Source: Coleophoma eucalyptorum
Taxonomy: Eukaryota; Ascomycota; Leotiomycetes; Helotiales; Dermateaceae
NCBI GenBank assembly: GCA_026120035.1
Contig: JALRME010000019.1
Coordinates: 732,336 to 796,335 of the forward strand
DNA length: 64,000 nucleotides
Reading direction: 5' to 3'
Below are positions 36,413 through 48,178 of the stretch, one piece after another. Below the pieces are notes generated by a model, which saw only the letters and a list, made by a program, of their open reading frames with translations, did not search any database and had not been told where the DNA came from. Within the stretch, counting starts at the first letter, position 1, and every line of letters begins with the position of its first letter. The position numbers and the translations under genes are program-made.

Positions 36413-39400
36413 GGCCGTTCGTCACGTCTCAGGCGACAGAGAGTCAAGCAGTCGCGCTGACAGAGGCCATCGATGGTAGGATCAAGCGCGGCGGCTTTTC
36501 GGACAGGCTCTAGAAGAGAGCTACAAGCAACGTTGAGTTCTGGCAGATCATCTGCGCGCGGCAGCGGCGTGCGGGTAGGACAAGGTGACAAGGTCCAGGA
36601 CTGGTGTCCAAAGGGTTGTTACACACAACCCAATGCCAGTAGCAGCTGGCGAAGAAGTCTGCGATGACAGGACACACAAGGTACTGTATGCTAGCTATGC
36701 CCAGGTGGCAGAGGGTGGCTACACAAATGGAGTGTGCAGCAGTGCAGTGTCCGCGTATTGCTTTCTCGACAGGAATTAGAGGGTTTCGTATTTATGGAGA
36801 CTATACTTTTCGACAAGAAATTGATCAGCGAATGTGTTGGCACCTAACGAACAGCCAGCACCCAATATAGAGAGGGAAAAGGATAGGGCAATATGCCGTC
36901 GCGGGTGATGTCTGGGCTCGAGAGGCGCACAAGGTAGTAGGGTCGATCAAGAGACTTTTTTTTCCGCAGAGGTGTTGTCGGTTAAGACGACGACGACGAT
37001 GAAGAGGTAGGGAGAGGGGCAAGGGAGGAGCTTACAACTTACCGCGAGGTATGCTAGTAGCTAGGTAGCCCACGGCAGCCAACGTTGTGTACTGCTGATG
37101 TTTGAGCGGGGGGGAGGACTGGGGGGAGTGGAAGTAATAATGCGATCTGCTCTGCAGATCTTCTGTGCAAGAATAATACTCAACAAGTGGGCGCCAAAGC
37201 GAGTGCGAATGTAAGTGTGAGCGTAAGTGTGAGGGTGAATGTGAGTGCGAGCATGAGCATGAGCGCGAGGGAGGACTACGTGGGACATCAAGATGTTATG
37301 CAATGCCCTGCAGCGAGGTACGTGATTCGACTGGGGCACTGAAGCTGCACCAAAGCCTATGGAACGGAGCTTTTCGACTCTTCTGGAAATGATGCAGGAC
37401 TTGCTTTGGCTTCGCCCACTGCTGTGTGGAAGAGAAGTAGAAGAGCTGTGAGTTCTACACTCTGCTATGCTATGCGAGAGTTTGTATGCGCTGCGGTTCA
37501 CGTTATAGAGATGTTGATAAATAAGGTGGCTTGCTCTTCTTTGCTGCCCTGGACTGCTTCAGTAGCAAGGGATTCCTCAGTACCCTTCCTCTTTCCCCTT
37601 CCTCCGCGCAAGACTCGCGGTGTGTCCAGCACGACTCGACAAACAATAGGATTGAGTTATGACATCCACACCCTTCCGCTAGCTAGGATAACTACGATAG
37701 CTCATCCGCCATCCACAAGGCTACAAGCCCACCACAATCATGATTATCTAGAGGGGGGCCACCTGGAAGACATTGTTATGAATGCACACTCTGATCTGAT
37801 CTTCAACCGCGATGGGTGCAAGCCTGAGCGAGGCGCAGAACAGCTAGATGGACTGGCATCAAGTCGATGTTGCTGGGGTAGGCTGCACCGCTAGGATCGA
37901 GCTCCGGTAGCCAGCCGTTTTGTTTCTGAGATGGGAATTTTGAGCAACATGGTACCATACCTCGCTCACGGCACAACGCCGCCGACGATAGGCGAATAAT
38001 GAAGAGCGCAGGTTATCGTCAAGGGTTTGCATATATGAATCTTGGTAGGCCGGGACGCCGTCGATTAATTAAAAAAGAGCTCTAATGCCGTCGGCACAAG
38101 GGGCCTCAGGCTGCTGCAGCAGGGCTTACACGAGGCTTTGCGGGCGTCCTCAGAGCACAAAACAGGGCGATGAGAGGATTGAGGGAGAGGGGCTGGAGGG
38201 TCTGGAATCTCTGGACTTCTGTCTTTATCTGGTTAAGGGCTGACCAAGAACCTTTGTAAGAGGGGAAGTTGTAAGGGGGGGTGTGATGTGATGAGCGTGA
38301 AGCCACGGGTTGAGCCTATGAGGCGCTACGCTGGCCTTGTGGGTGGTTGACAATGATCAAGGGAGGAAACGGGTAGCGAAGCCCATGTCCTATTTGTATC
38401 CTTGCATGCTGCAGCATTTTCGTCGTTGAACGTGGCTTCTCTACAGTCCAAAGCTGCGAGGGGTCCTCTACGCTTCCGTATGACCTTCAGTTGGCTTGCG
38501 GTATGGTTGTGGATGACAGACGTCGTCGAAGACGCTCAAACTCGCTAGTATTAACTACTGGCATAAAAACGCTTGATGCTGCTGTACCACTGCAAAAGCC
38601 TATACTGTGTAGTACAAATTTTTGTTACCACTAGAGATTTATTCCACATCATACCACACCCCTCAAAAAGGAAATAATAGATGCCGACGACTCCGTTGAC
38701 CGAAAAATTGATGCAGTAGCATGAGGCCGTGCCCCAGATAGATACCTTTTGGGGAAACCTTTCTCTCACCGCGACTCTTTCTCCATAGAGGCACTTATCC
38801 TGACACGCCTATGGCAAGACTCAAGGAACGGCGAGAGGAGAGGTGTAAATGAAACCGCAACTGGAAGCAAGCCAGGTCCTCCCAGTTTGTGTCAAAGCTC
38901 CGAGACCAAATCTACCGACACCAAGGCCATGGAACGTTCACACTGAGAGTACTCTTCTCTATCGTTCACATGAATCGCCAGCATATCCTGACTACGAGAT
39001 TTCGTTTGCCGTCAATACTTGCAAAGTGCACAGATTGATACTACTACTGTATCTCATACACCACCATATGGCCAAAAGAAATCCAGTTGCATTGTTACTG
39101 GCGCTGGACGGCAACTGATCGCCCCAATTTCGGACTCGGATTTTGAGTTTTGTTAGGGTATTATTGACATTCTTTGTCCCATTAATCTCGAGGCTTCGGT
39201 CTGTTGCAGAAACCCTCCAATTAGGGTTGTGAGCAATCAGCTACTCCTTTGCCAATGCATACGCGGTGTGCTAGTCTCCGGCGAACCCTTTCATCTTTGG
39301 ATCTTTGTGCGGTAAATGATATCAACGGATACAAGTTGCGCTGCTGTTAGCTACCCCCTCAAGCTGGTCTTATAAATGAAAACGCAAATCTTGACGGTAA

Positions 39401-42059
39401 GTGGCAGCGCAATCCTTGATGGGGCCATAAGAGCATTATAATATCGCTCGCCTGCCCTATTTCGAGTCGATCACTGTCAAACCATTATCTAGCCTGGCGA
39501 TAGCACGGTAGTAGTCGGTAAGGGCCGTGCCCGTAGAGTGACATGGTCATTTGTGCCTGGATGATCTTGCAGGATTGCGCTGCATCCAAGTCGCGCCCAA
39601 TACAACAGTACTTGCCACCCCGAGTTGGAGCTCGTCGTTCTAATTGCATCAGTCTTGACTCATGACCCCTTGAAACCTTTATCTCCATGCCTTTCTTCAG
39701 CTAAAGCGCCACGACGGCCGCGACCTGGATGGAACCGTCACTTTGGTCTCCAAAGTTTGGTACTCTCGGCCGGAACTTGAAAATGTCTTCCCCACGACGC
39801 TTCCAAGGTTCGTCGACGCCACATGCCCCTTAGCACATGGCATTAACCTCACTATCGTGCAGCTTCTCTGAGGACCGACACAGTGGACGCACACGTTTCT
39901 GGAGCATGAAAAACTGTTTTTGGGGAGCTCAAAATAACCAACGACAGTAAATCTTTTCGATAAACGAACGACTATTATGCGAAAGTCAAAACACTTGGAT
40001 ATGCCTCGTATCGGTAATTTTATGACTACAGAACCATTGACCCGTTATTGGGTGAGTCGGCAATCTGCTCGCTACTCGGACTGCAGTCTTTTCGGGAACT
40101 CTAACTCTCTTCACCGCTTGGCAGCGAAGTCGATGAGATTGTCATTGTGAAGCTACTATCGTGTCATGATCCCAAGCTAAGTGCTGCTGCTTACCCCTCC
40201 TGTCAGGTGAGCAGTCCGTGATGCAGGTCACAATAGATCTGAAAGTGGATTTTTCTTAAATAAGGCATGGCAGCTTCATCCATTGATGCCCGAGCTGAAT
40301 TGGGTACTTATCCTTGTGTGAAAATTCCCGTTTGCGAAGTGATGAGCGAAAGCTGTGCTCGCAACCGAGTATCAGAAACCTTGGACAGCAGTCGTAATCG
40401 GCAAGGTCTTCAGCTGTGCACACTGCCCTGCGAGCACTTTAAAGTGACCCATTCGAGGCCAGCTCAACTTTTGCTTCTTTCTTGGTTTTCTTTTACTGCT
40501 ATCGGGGGCCGACGTTGCTGGGTATGAGTAATGAAGGAGCGTGCTCTCAGATCCCAGGACAAATCTGAGAAGTTGCGGTGTAAACTTCCCAAGGAGCTTA
40601 TCACTGGCTGGTCAAGAGATCTTATGGACCTGCAAAGGCTCAAGTGAGCCAGAGCAAGAAAACGATGCTTCATTCCAACAATGCGCATCTGATGAAAATA
40701 AAATTTGAATATTATATTTCTTCTCTTGTCCAGAAGACTTTCCAAAGATCGTCGGCTTCTGATTAGTGAATTATTTTTCAAAGATATTAGTGTCGATCAT
40801 TGGTATCCTCTGCTCAGTAGGAGCAATTCAGTAGCGTCGGTGCCCTATGCTGTAGGAATGACAAGGTTGACTTTCATCTACAAATCTGAAAAATTCACAA
40901 GTCGTAATTTGGAAAGTGTCCCGAGGTAAAAATCTTTGATGAACAGTACTGCTTTGTTGTGTGCTTTGGATTCGAGATCCTAGTTAGATTTGCACCATAA
41001 CAACCAGAAGAGTGCAAAATTGAGAGATTCACTGATGTGAGAACGTTCTGGGCCCATTCCGTCATAGCCTCAATGTAACCTCGGGTTTCATTGTGCTCAA
41101 GTCGGAAAGAAAAGCAATTATGGTTGATGTATCACATTCAGTATGTCGTCGTATTTCCACGCATACTTGAATCTTGTTGGCAAAGTTGACGAGATCATGG
41201 CTTGAGGAGTTGCTGCCAACGAAAGCTACCGAATCCATGTCTCTGGACTGTTGTATTTGAATTCAGATTCTGCTTGTGGTAAGTGGACTTGCACAGTTTG
41301 TATGCCTAAGTACAAGCGATGTAAAGTTGTTGAACTGGGCAGTATACTATTGAGGCCTTATACAGCAAGCTACCTGGTACGTGCAGTTGACCCTTGTGCG
41401 AAAGGCGTAACATCTGGGGTAAATGCTATCCATCTTAGAATCAAACCTCTTTTCCCTATGCTCTTCCCTGTGTATCGACTTCTGCAAAAGAAGCGGTGAA
41501 TCTGATAACTGCTCTCAGGCATCGCGACGTGGATCCTTGACTTCCTGTGTCTATAATGAGTGACGCGACCGGGTGATTAAGTGATTGCGCGCAGAAGCCG
41601 TATCATTCCTCATAATCGTTCATGTGGGAAAGACGCATAGATGTCAATTTTTGCAGGCGGTGGCCAATCGCGCGTGTTGTGTGGCAGTATTTGAATCCTC
41701 GACAGGGGCTTAGTTGCCAGGTAGAATCCTCGGAGCCTTACGAATTGAGTGAGATGCGATTAAAAGCAATTCACAACTCGAACACACCAGGCCTGGCTAG
41801 GACCTCAGTAATCCGATCAATTTCGTGCAGAATGCATGCGGCGCACTTTAAGGCCCTGATCTGACGCAAGATCCTAGCCGCTTTGGCGAAATCTGACATT
41901 TCGTTGCATCGGACTCAGTACTATATTGTATAGGATCACAATCTCCTGGTGCCACACGGGGATCGGCGGTAATATGACCAGGCATACACGAAAAGAGGTT
42001 CCGCCAAACGGTATGAGTACAGATTGAGATGTAGAGATCCTTGTGCAGGCTCTATATTG
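36413..42059. other. 5.6-kb gene-poor region with long regulator leader
   Basis: No convincing gene. The first kilobase upstream of the Zn2Cys6 regulator start (minus strand) likely contains a long leader with short upstream frames. A GCG|GTAAGT donor-like site (minus strand at about 37042) suggests a leader intron. A hexamer repeat lies at 37201-37272. Frames of up to 162 codons (37406-37894) lack features. Confidence 0.45.
37201..37272. repeat. Degenerate hexanucleotide tandem repeat, 12 units
   Basis: Twelve 6-base units of the type GAGTGC / GAATGT / GAGCAT stand in strict register. It lies upstream of the regulator gene, possibly within its leader. Confidence 0.85.
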
Positions 42060-42737
42060 TCAGCTCTGATCGAAGTCTTGAATGCGTCTCCTTTTCTTGC
42101 GACCCATGTCGGCAGGGCGACCATTCTCGGACGATATACCCAGAGAACAACCTCGGCCAGGTTTCGATTCCGAAGTATCATCTACTTCTACGCCTTCTGT
42201 AAATACCAGGTCCCCCGTTCTTCCTAAATACTCTCGTGAAGCCTCCTCCATCAAAATACCAAAGGCTATCAGGGCAGTTTCGTCCAAGCTTCGCCAGTCT
42301 AAATCACTCTCTGTAGTTGCTCTTGAATAGAAGTCTGAAGTATAGCTGTGAATTGCTTTTAGTAGATCAGAGTCCGGCAGCCCTATTGGGGCATCCCGCT
42401 CGTTGGCAAAGTAAAGGTCGGATTCGGCGAATCTAGTAGGTGCATTCTTGCGTCGAAAGAGGACATCTTCTGGAGCTGATGGCGCTGTTGTGGTTGATGT
42501 AGTGTCTCTTGTCGATGAGAAGACTGCATGTTTGGGAATGAATCCTGCAGTTGATATACGACCTAAACATGCACAATTAAGCAGAGGTACCTACTACATA
42601 GAGCAAGACATCATACCTGCGACTGCATCATAAACTGTAGATTGCCTCTGGACGTTTCCTTTCTGACCTTGGCTGGATTCTTCTTGCATTTCCGTTGGGC
42701 GCAAGAATGCATTTTGGCTGAGGGCTTTGGAAGTCAT
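42060..42737 (-). CDS. Conserved-looking small nuclear protein, 207 aa, two exons
   Basis: Exon 1 is 42737-42617 (MTSKALSQNAFLRPTEM...), the intron 42616-42563 (GTATGA...TTAG) and exon 2 42562-42060. The product has 207 residues. The first 60 are polar and probably disordered. A helical core follows at about 100-160, with GLPDSDLLKAIHSYTSDFY and SLDETALIAFGILMEEASRE. The tail GRKKRRRIQDFD is a classic basic nuclear localisation signal. I vaguely recall such an LLKAIHxYxSDFY ... DETALLAxGILLEE pattern in an unnamed fungal nuclear family, but I cannot name it. The gene is divergent from the CSA/Rad28 gene across 201 bp, so shared regulation is likely. It would be missed by any single-frame scan because it is split by a 54-base intron. 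Confidence 0.75.
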
Positions 42738-42938
42738 GCTGCTTCTATATTGTTTACGATAAAAAGTGGTGAGGAAAGTAAAGGAATAATGTCGTACAGA
42801 TCAATAAATTGCTTACATAGCTTGACGCGATATCAACTTTCAGCCTTGTCGGTAGCCTCGGCGCAGATCCCAATCCATTCCAACGTCAACAAATAACAGC
42901 ACCAGGATTCGATATAGCAGCCCTCGAGCTTCAAATGT
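42738..42938. promoter_or_regulatory. Compact bidirectional promoter
   Basis: Only 201 bases separate the start codons of the divergent nuclear-protein gene and the CSA/Rad28 gene. Both must be served by this stretch. No TATA box is evident. Confidence 0.6.
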
Positions 42939-44377
42939 ATGAATCAACTCTTGTTTGACCGATCGGCCGGAAATGTTGGCCCGCAAGCTTTCGCGCGCCT
43001 TTATACCTCACAGCTTTTAAATGCTATCCAGTATGCGCCAAAGCTTAGATTCAACGGCGGCGAGATAGAAGTAAATCCTGAGTCTGACAACATAGAAGCA
43101 TCAAGTGTCTCCATAAATAAGAAGATATGGGCGCATCAGTTAGGCGTGAATGCGCTTGCTATAGATCGCTTTGAAGGCCGCATGTATGTCTGCTGAAATC
43201 CTTCTTAAACAGTTCTGACCTCAGTAGATTGGTTTCAGGAGGGGTAGATGCCAACATCAAGCTCTGGAATCTTGACGAAGTCTCAAATGCTACTTCTGCA
43301 CATGCATTCCAACCTATTGGCAATATCAAAAAGGATCAGGCCTCGGCGCATCAGTTTGGCATTACACATCTCAGCTTCTACCCATTCGACTCCGCAGCAT
43401 TCCTGTCTTCCTCATATGACCACCACCTCAAACTTTATGGGATCGAAACACTGCAAGTTGCTGGATCATTTGATCTGAACTCCATAGTCTATACACATGC
43501 AGTCTCACCGATTGCAAGCCATCTTCTGGTTGCCTGCGCAACCCAACATCCTGCAGTGAGACTGGTCGACCTCCGTACTGGAGCTAGCACGCATTCTCTT
43601 GCAGGACACCATGGTGCTTTGCTTGCATTGGCATGGAGCCCACAAACGGAGTACATTCTAGCAAGCGGCAGTATAGATGGAACAATAAGACTGTGGGATA
43701 TCCGGAAGAGTGGGGGGTCACTGGGAGTCTTGAATATGGAAGACTCCTTGGGGCTTACTGGGACTGATGGACGGGGAAATGGAGCTCGATCTCGTGAGGT
43801 TGGAAAGTCTCATCAAGCTGCAGTCAACGGAATCACTTGGACGGATGATGGTTCGTATATCGTCTCGGCAGGCCACGACGAACGTGTCCGTGTCTGGGAT
43901 GCTACCACAGGAGCAAATACTCTGGCCAGTTTTGGTCCAAGTCCCAAAAACAACCATCTATCAAATTTACCACTTCTCATAACACCCACTACTCTAACGT
44001 TACCGGGACAAACTCTTCTTTTCTATCCAAACGAGCAAGAAATCCTCGTGTTTGAACTGCACGAAGGTCGGTTGCTCAAGCGGCTCAAGGTACCTGGTCC
44101 AAGCATCGCAGCAGTAAGATCCAGGACTGGGGAGCGGAATGTTCGAAACAGGATTACAGCACTTGCATGGAGAGGGGCAGCAGATGGCTTCTATTCTGCG
44201 CATATGGACGGCCAGATCAGAGCGTGGACCCCACGAACGAAAGATGATGATAGTCTCGATGACGAGGAAGAGGCACATCAGAATGATGATGATGAATCCA
44301 AGGGGAGTAAACGGAAGAGAAAGGTTCTAGATGATGTCTTTCGGGACCTGACAAGACAGAAGATTAGTTTTGGTTAA
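42939..44377 (+). CDS. RAD28: CSA / Rad28 / Ckn1-like WD40 repair protein (ERCC8), two exons
   Basis: Exon 1 is 42939-43183, the intron 43184-43227 (44 bases, GTATGT...TAG) and exon 2 43228-44377, giving 464 residues. The start MNQLLFDRS...PQAFAR and WD40 blades in order (VNALAIDRFEGRILVSGG / IKLWNL; ITHLSFYPFDSAAFLSSS / LKLYGIETL; ALLALAWSPQTEYILASG / TIRLWDIRKS; VNGITWTDDGSYIVSAG / VRVWDATTGANTL; ITALAWRGAADGFYSAHM / IRAWTP) match the Cockayne-syndrome A protein, including the HLLVACATQHPAVRLVDL and GANTLASFG regions. CSA is the substrate receptor of a CUL4-DDB1 ubiquitin ligase used in transcription-coupled nucleotide excision repair. An acidic, Lys-rich tail (SKGSKRKRKVLDDVF) with a likely nuclear signal follows. 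Strong match. Confidence 0.9.
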
Positions 44378-45108
44378 CAATACAGGACCTCTATGCACAC
44401 AATCATCATTCTAGCATACTTGAGTCTTTCTCGACTTCTTTCCCACTTCTCAAGGCACGGTTCTTTTTTTTTCGTGCCTCCTTGACATGAGCCTGCGATT
44501 ATCCTTTCCTGCTAAATGTCTTTCTCTGATATCCGATATCTGACATATCAATCCCCTTACCTCGGGAGACGGGGGGCATAATCTACATGCTACACGTAAA
44601 ATAGCCCGCATTCTATCTCCGCAGGACTGCCGCATCACAAGCACCCCCCCCCCCACATTGTCTCTCCCGTAGTACCACCCCACGCAGAGAATAAAGTCAT
44701 GATACTGTCATGTGCGATTCTTTTCCTATTCCATCTGTCAAATTCGACAAAGATGTCTGCCATCTTGCTCGCATTCGGAGCCCCGCAGATATTTCTGGTT
44801 GTTGGGTAAGTATGGATCGTGCTATGGCAGTGCTTAAGAAATCTTTAAGCACGATCGGTTTGTTGAATCACGTGTGGTTTCCTGGATTGCTGGAATCTTT
44901 TTGAATGATCAAGAAGACCAATAGTGTGAACTGCACAACGTTGTTTTATTCTTTCATGGGTGGTATATATCTATCCAGGCCCGTAAGTCGTGAGGTCGTT
45001 ACGTTTCTACGGTTTATCTCCCAGCATTGGTGTTTTACTATTGCTCAATTTACGTGCAAATTCTCCAATACTGCAAACTGAAATAGCAAACATGCAATCT
45101 TAAACTCT
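44378..45108. other. Convergent intergenic region
   Basis: About 730 bases between two convergent genes. It contains a C-tract at about 44643-44655 and an inverted repeat at 44815-44856 (GATCGTGCT with AGCACGATC). No gene seen. Confidence 0.5.
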
Positions 45109-46742
45109 CTATACCATATCCTTCTCCTTCTCCTCCTGTACCACACCCTTCTCAGCAACAACAGCAGTCTTCTCAGCCTCATGCTCCTTCAAGTTTTTCT
45201 GCCTAGCAGCGCGCCGCTTCGCGTCAATCTTCTCTCTTACACCGGGTCCCCATTTAACACTTGCGCAGATGCCCGAAGCGCTGAGCACTAAGAAAGCGGC
45301 TGATATTGTCGAGAAGTACCCGACACCAATTTTTTCCACAGCTGGAAGAACAACTGCAGAACCCATCGCGCCGAAGAGGTAGCGGATCATGTAGTTCCCT
45401 GCAACAACCTCGGCGCTGTTGCCTTGCATCACGTCTAAGCAATAGGTATTGAGAGATGGGAAGCAGAAAAGTTGTGCCACACCTTGGCAAAACATCATGA
45501 TGACGGGTAGAGCGATGCCGCCAAATTTCTTCTCAACCGACCATCCGTACAGGAGCATCGCGGTGGGGATGACAATGCCCAAGAAGGGGATGCAAGAGCG
45601 GAGGCGGTCCTCTGGAATACGTTTACCACGCTTCTTGGTCCAGAGATTTGTGATATGGTCTGCATAACGTCCGCCGAAGAACGTACCAAGGATATACCCA
45701 CAGCCAGGTGCTAGATAGAACAGTCCGGACTGGATAGGTGAGGTTAGATTGAAGCGTGGATTGAGGACGTATCGGATGGGTGTTAAAAGTGAATACATAT
45801 TCCAGACCAGACTTGAGGAAGCTAGTGATGCTACGAGGAGGTTGGGATACTGGAAGAGCCTGAGAACTCGCCATGGATTCAGCATACTCCAGAGCACTTT
45901 GGCTTTCATTGAGTGTGAAAGCCCTATCAAGTCATCGGCTTTCTTGTGATGAATAGTTTCTGGAAGGAGAAAATACGCTCCGATAGTTGCTACTCCTGCT
46001 AAGGCTGTTTGTAAAAAGAAAATGACTCGCCAGGACCTGAATGTCACGATGATGCCGCCGATGAATGGACCAAATGCAGGGCCAATCAGAGTTCCTGAAA
46101 GGAACCACCCCATTGCTGTTGCTCTCTCACTTGGTCGGTAGATGTCACCAATGCATGCTGCGCCAATTGTCAGGAAAGATGTACCTTGGAAGGCAGTGAG
46201 GATCCGAAAGATGAAATAAGCGACCAGATTTGGAGAGAGGGCGGTTCCAATAGAACATCCAAGAAACAAGATTGCGGTAGAGAGACAGATCTACTTGATT
46301 GGTCAGTAAAGCTTCCTCGTGTTTGCCACAATTATTATCTTACCATTCGACGGCCATACACTTGACTCAAAGGTCCCCAAAAGCAAGGTGAAAAGCCCAT
46401 GGCGAGCATGTACAGAGCATTGCTCAAGTTTATGATCGTTCCAGTGGAGTTAAACGTAGAAACGACTTCGGGAATAGCCGATAAGATCGTGGTACTCGAG
46501 ATGGGAGCTAGGAAAGCACAGAAGGAGAGCAATGCCACAATTGCATTCTTTTTACCAGGGGATAAACGGTCGTAAATCTCGTCTGGAACCTCAATATACG
46601 AGGTATATGGTTGCATTGGCGCATCATGGGTATGTGACATGTGCGAGGGCATATGTGTGAGAGCTGTGTCTTGATGGTGAAGACTGTTGCTGTGGATGGA
46701 GTCGTGATCATCTTGATGCGCTTCAAGGTGGTTTGGAGACAT
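45109..46742 (-). CDS. MFS drug:H+ antiporter (DHA1, Qdr/Dtr1-like), two exons
   Basis: Exon 1 is 46742-46344, the intron 46343-46291 (GTAAGA...TAG) and exon 2 46290-45109; together 526 residues. A His/Asp/Ser-rich cytoplasmic N-terminus of about 60 residues precedes twelve hydrophobic spans. TM2 is followed by GPLSQVYGRRM, the loop 2-3 motif A of DHA1. The motif WRVIFFLQTALAGV and the SGTLIGPAFGPFIGG motif C of antiporters are both present, as is FLLPETIHHKK at the end of TM6. The tail is charged with many Lys and Glu. DHA1 proteins export drugs, polyamines or organic acids in exchange for protons. Similarity is nearest to the Qdr/Dtr1 branch by eye; the substrate is unknown. Confidence 0.9.
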
Positions 46743-48178
46743 GATGTAAGTGTAGATCTATCCTAGATGCTTGGGGAACCCAATCATGATACAACTGATA
46801 AAAATAATGCGCCTCAATGTCTTTCTGGACTGGCAGCATGAAAGGCGCAACCGGTAACTGAGGTAGGCAGCAATTGTTCAATTGAACCGAGAACGAAAGC
46901 AAGAAAGTGAAGCTGCAACTCAGAAACAAAAAAAGAGAACATGAGTCAACAGAGTCTTTGGAAAGAGAGAAAAGCTGGATCCGAGTATCGGCCTGGCTTT
47001 ATCCCACCGTCAGAGACTTGCATTTTGGCAGAGTCCATGCAACGCAGCTAGCAGTTCAATCAAGCTTAAAATGGAAGTTAAGAGTCGGGAGGAAGCCGAT
47101 GGTTGGCGGCTTCCTCCAGGTCCAGGCAAAAAAGGATGCGCTTTTCGACATGATTATCTGCGTTTCGGCGTTTCGTGCGAAGCAGTAGCTCGTGAACGGG
47201 AATGCCGTCCGTACCGTCTTATTGCCGAGCCTAGCTTCGCCGGACATCTGGATGTCGACGGATCGCATGTTCACTACTCACTTGATATCATGATAATGAG
47301 GGGTGTAGTTTGTTTCCGGGGAACGGTATGGATCTCCTTCTTGAGGCAGCTTTCATCGGTTATAACATGTCAGAGGTTGCTTGTCGTCGTCTGTCTGGCA
47401 GAAAACGGCCTGGCGACTTTGTGCATGACCACGTGCTTTCGGGAGTTGCCCGCTCGAGGGAATACTTCCGAAGTCAATTCTGCGGAGTACTTCTCTTGCA
47501 GCATCTGAAGTAGTGGAGGTAAGATAACAGCTGCTCTGGCATGACATGATGCAAGGCAGAGTTTATCATGTGCAACAGCAATTCGTGTACCTGTGTAGTT
47601 GGCTAGAACGTGGTTGCGATCTGCACATATCGCAGTCTCTCTTGCAGTAACCCTCCGTTTGCGCGGCGGTGAGGATTTGCGGCTATGACTTTCGCCGGGC
47701 GACTGATGAAGGAGAAGTTGTAGTCCATTCGTTGATGATGGGATTTCCAAGGGCTCAAGAGTTGCCAAAAGTGAAAGTACTCCACGTTTCTCTTCACAGG
47801 CAGCTTTGGATTGTGTCCTTGTAGGAAATTTCTACGTCCAGCGTCGAAGAATAGGAAATGAGAGCAAAGACAGCAGCCGACCTCAACGCACGTTTACTAC
47901 TGGGTAATCTCTAAAATTCCTGGATGTTGGACTCTATTATAGTGTTGAGGCTTCAGATATACAAGGCTCTCCATCATGTTCTGTTCTCCACGCCTTGTGT
48001 TCTCGATCCAAGTGGTTCTCAAAGGACTCCTAGTTAGTAACGTGGCAGATTGCCCAGCGACGAAAGGATGTTCTCTATGTCAGAGGTGGTTTTCAAGTAT
48101 GTTGTAATAAGAACAAATTTGTCTGTCGAATTTTGGGGTATGCCTCATACCTGCGAGTTCGCGAGTTCAGGACAGCAC
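46743..48178. other. Intergenic, no confident gene
   Basis: About 1.4 kb upstream of the DHA1 gene. A 132-codon minus-strand frame (47768-47370) with PPRKRRVTARETAICADRN has mixed composition and no family. I do not call it. Confidence 0.4.

Noticed and set aside
37406..37894. 162-codon plus-strand frame
   Set aside because: It runs antisense to the probable leader of the regulator and has no motif; composition looks random.
47370..47768. 132-codon minus-strand frame with a PPRKRR basic patch
   Set aside because: No family, no clear promoter and heavy overlap with frames on the plus strand. It remains possible but unsupported.
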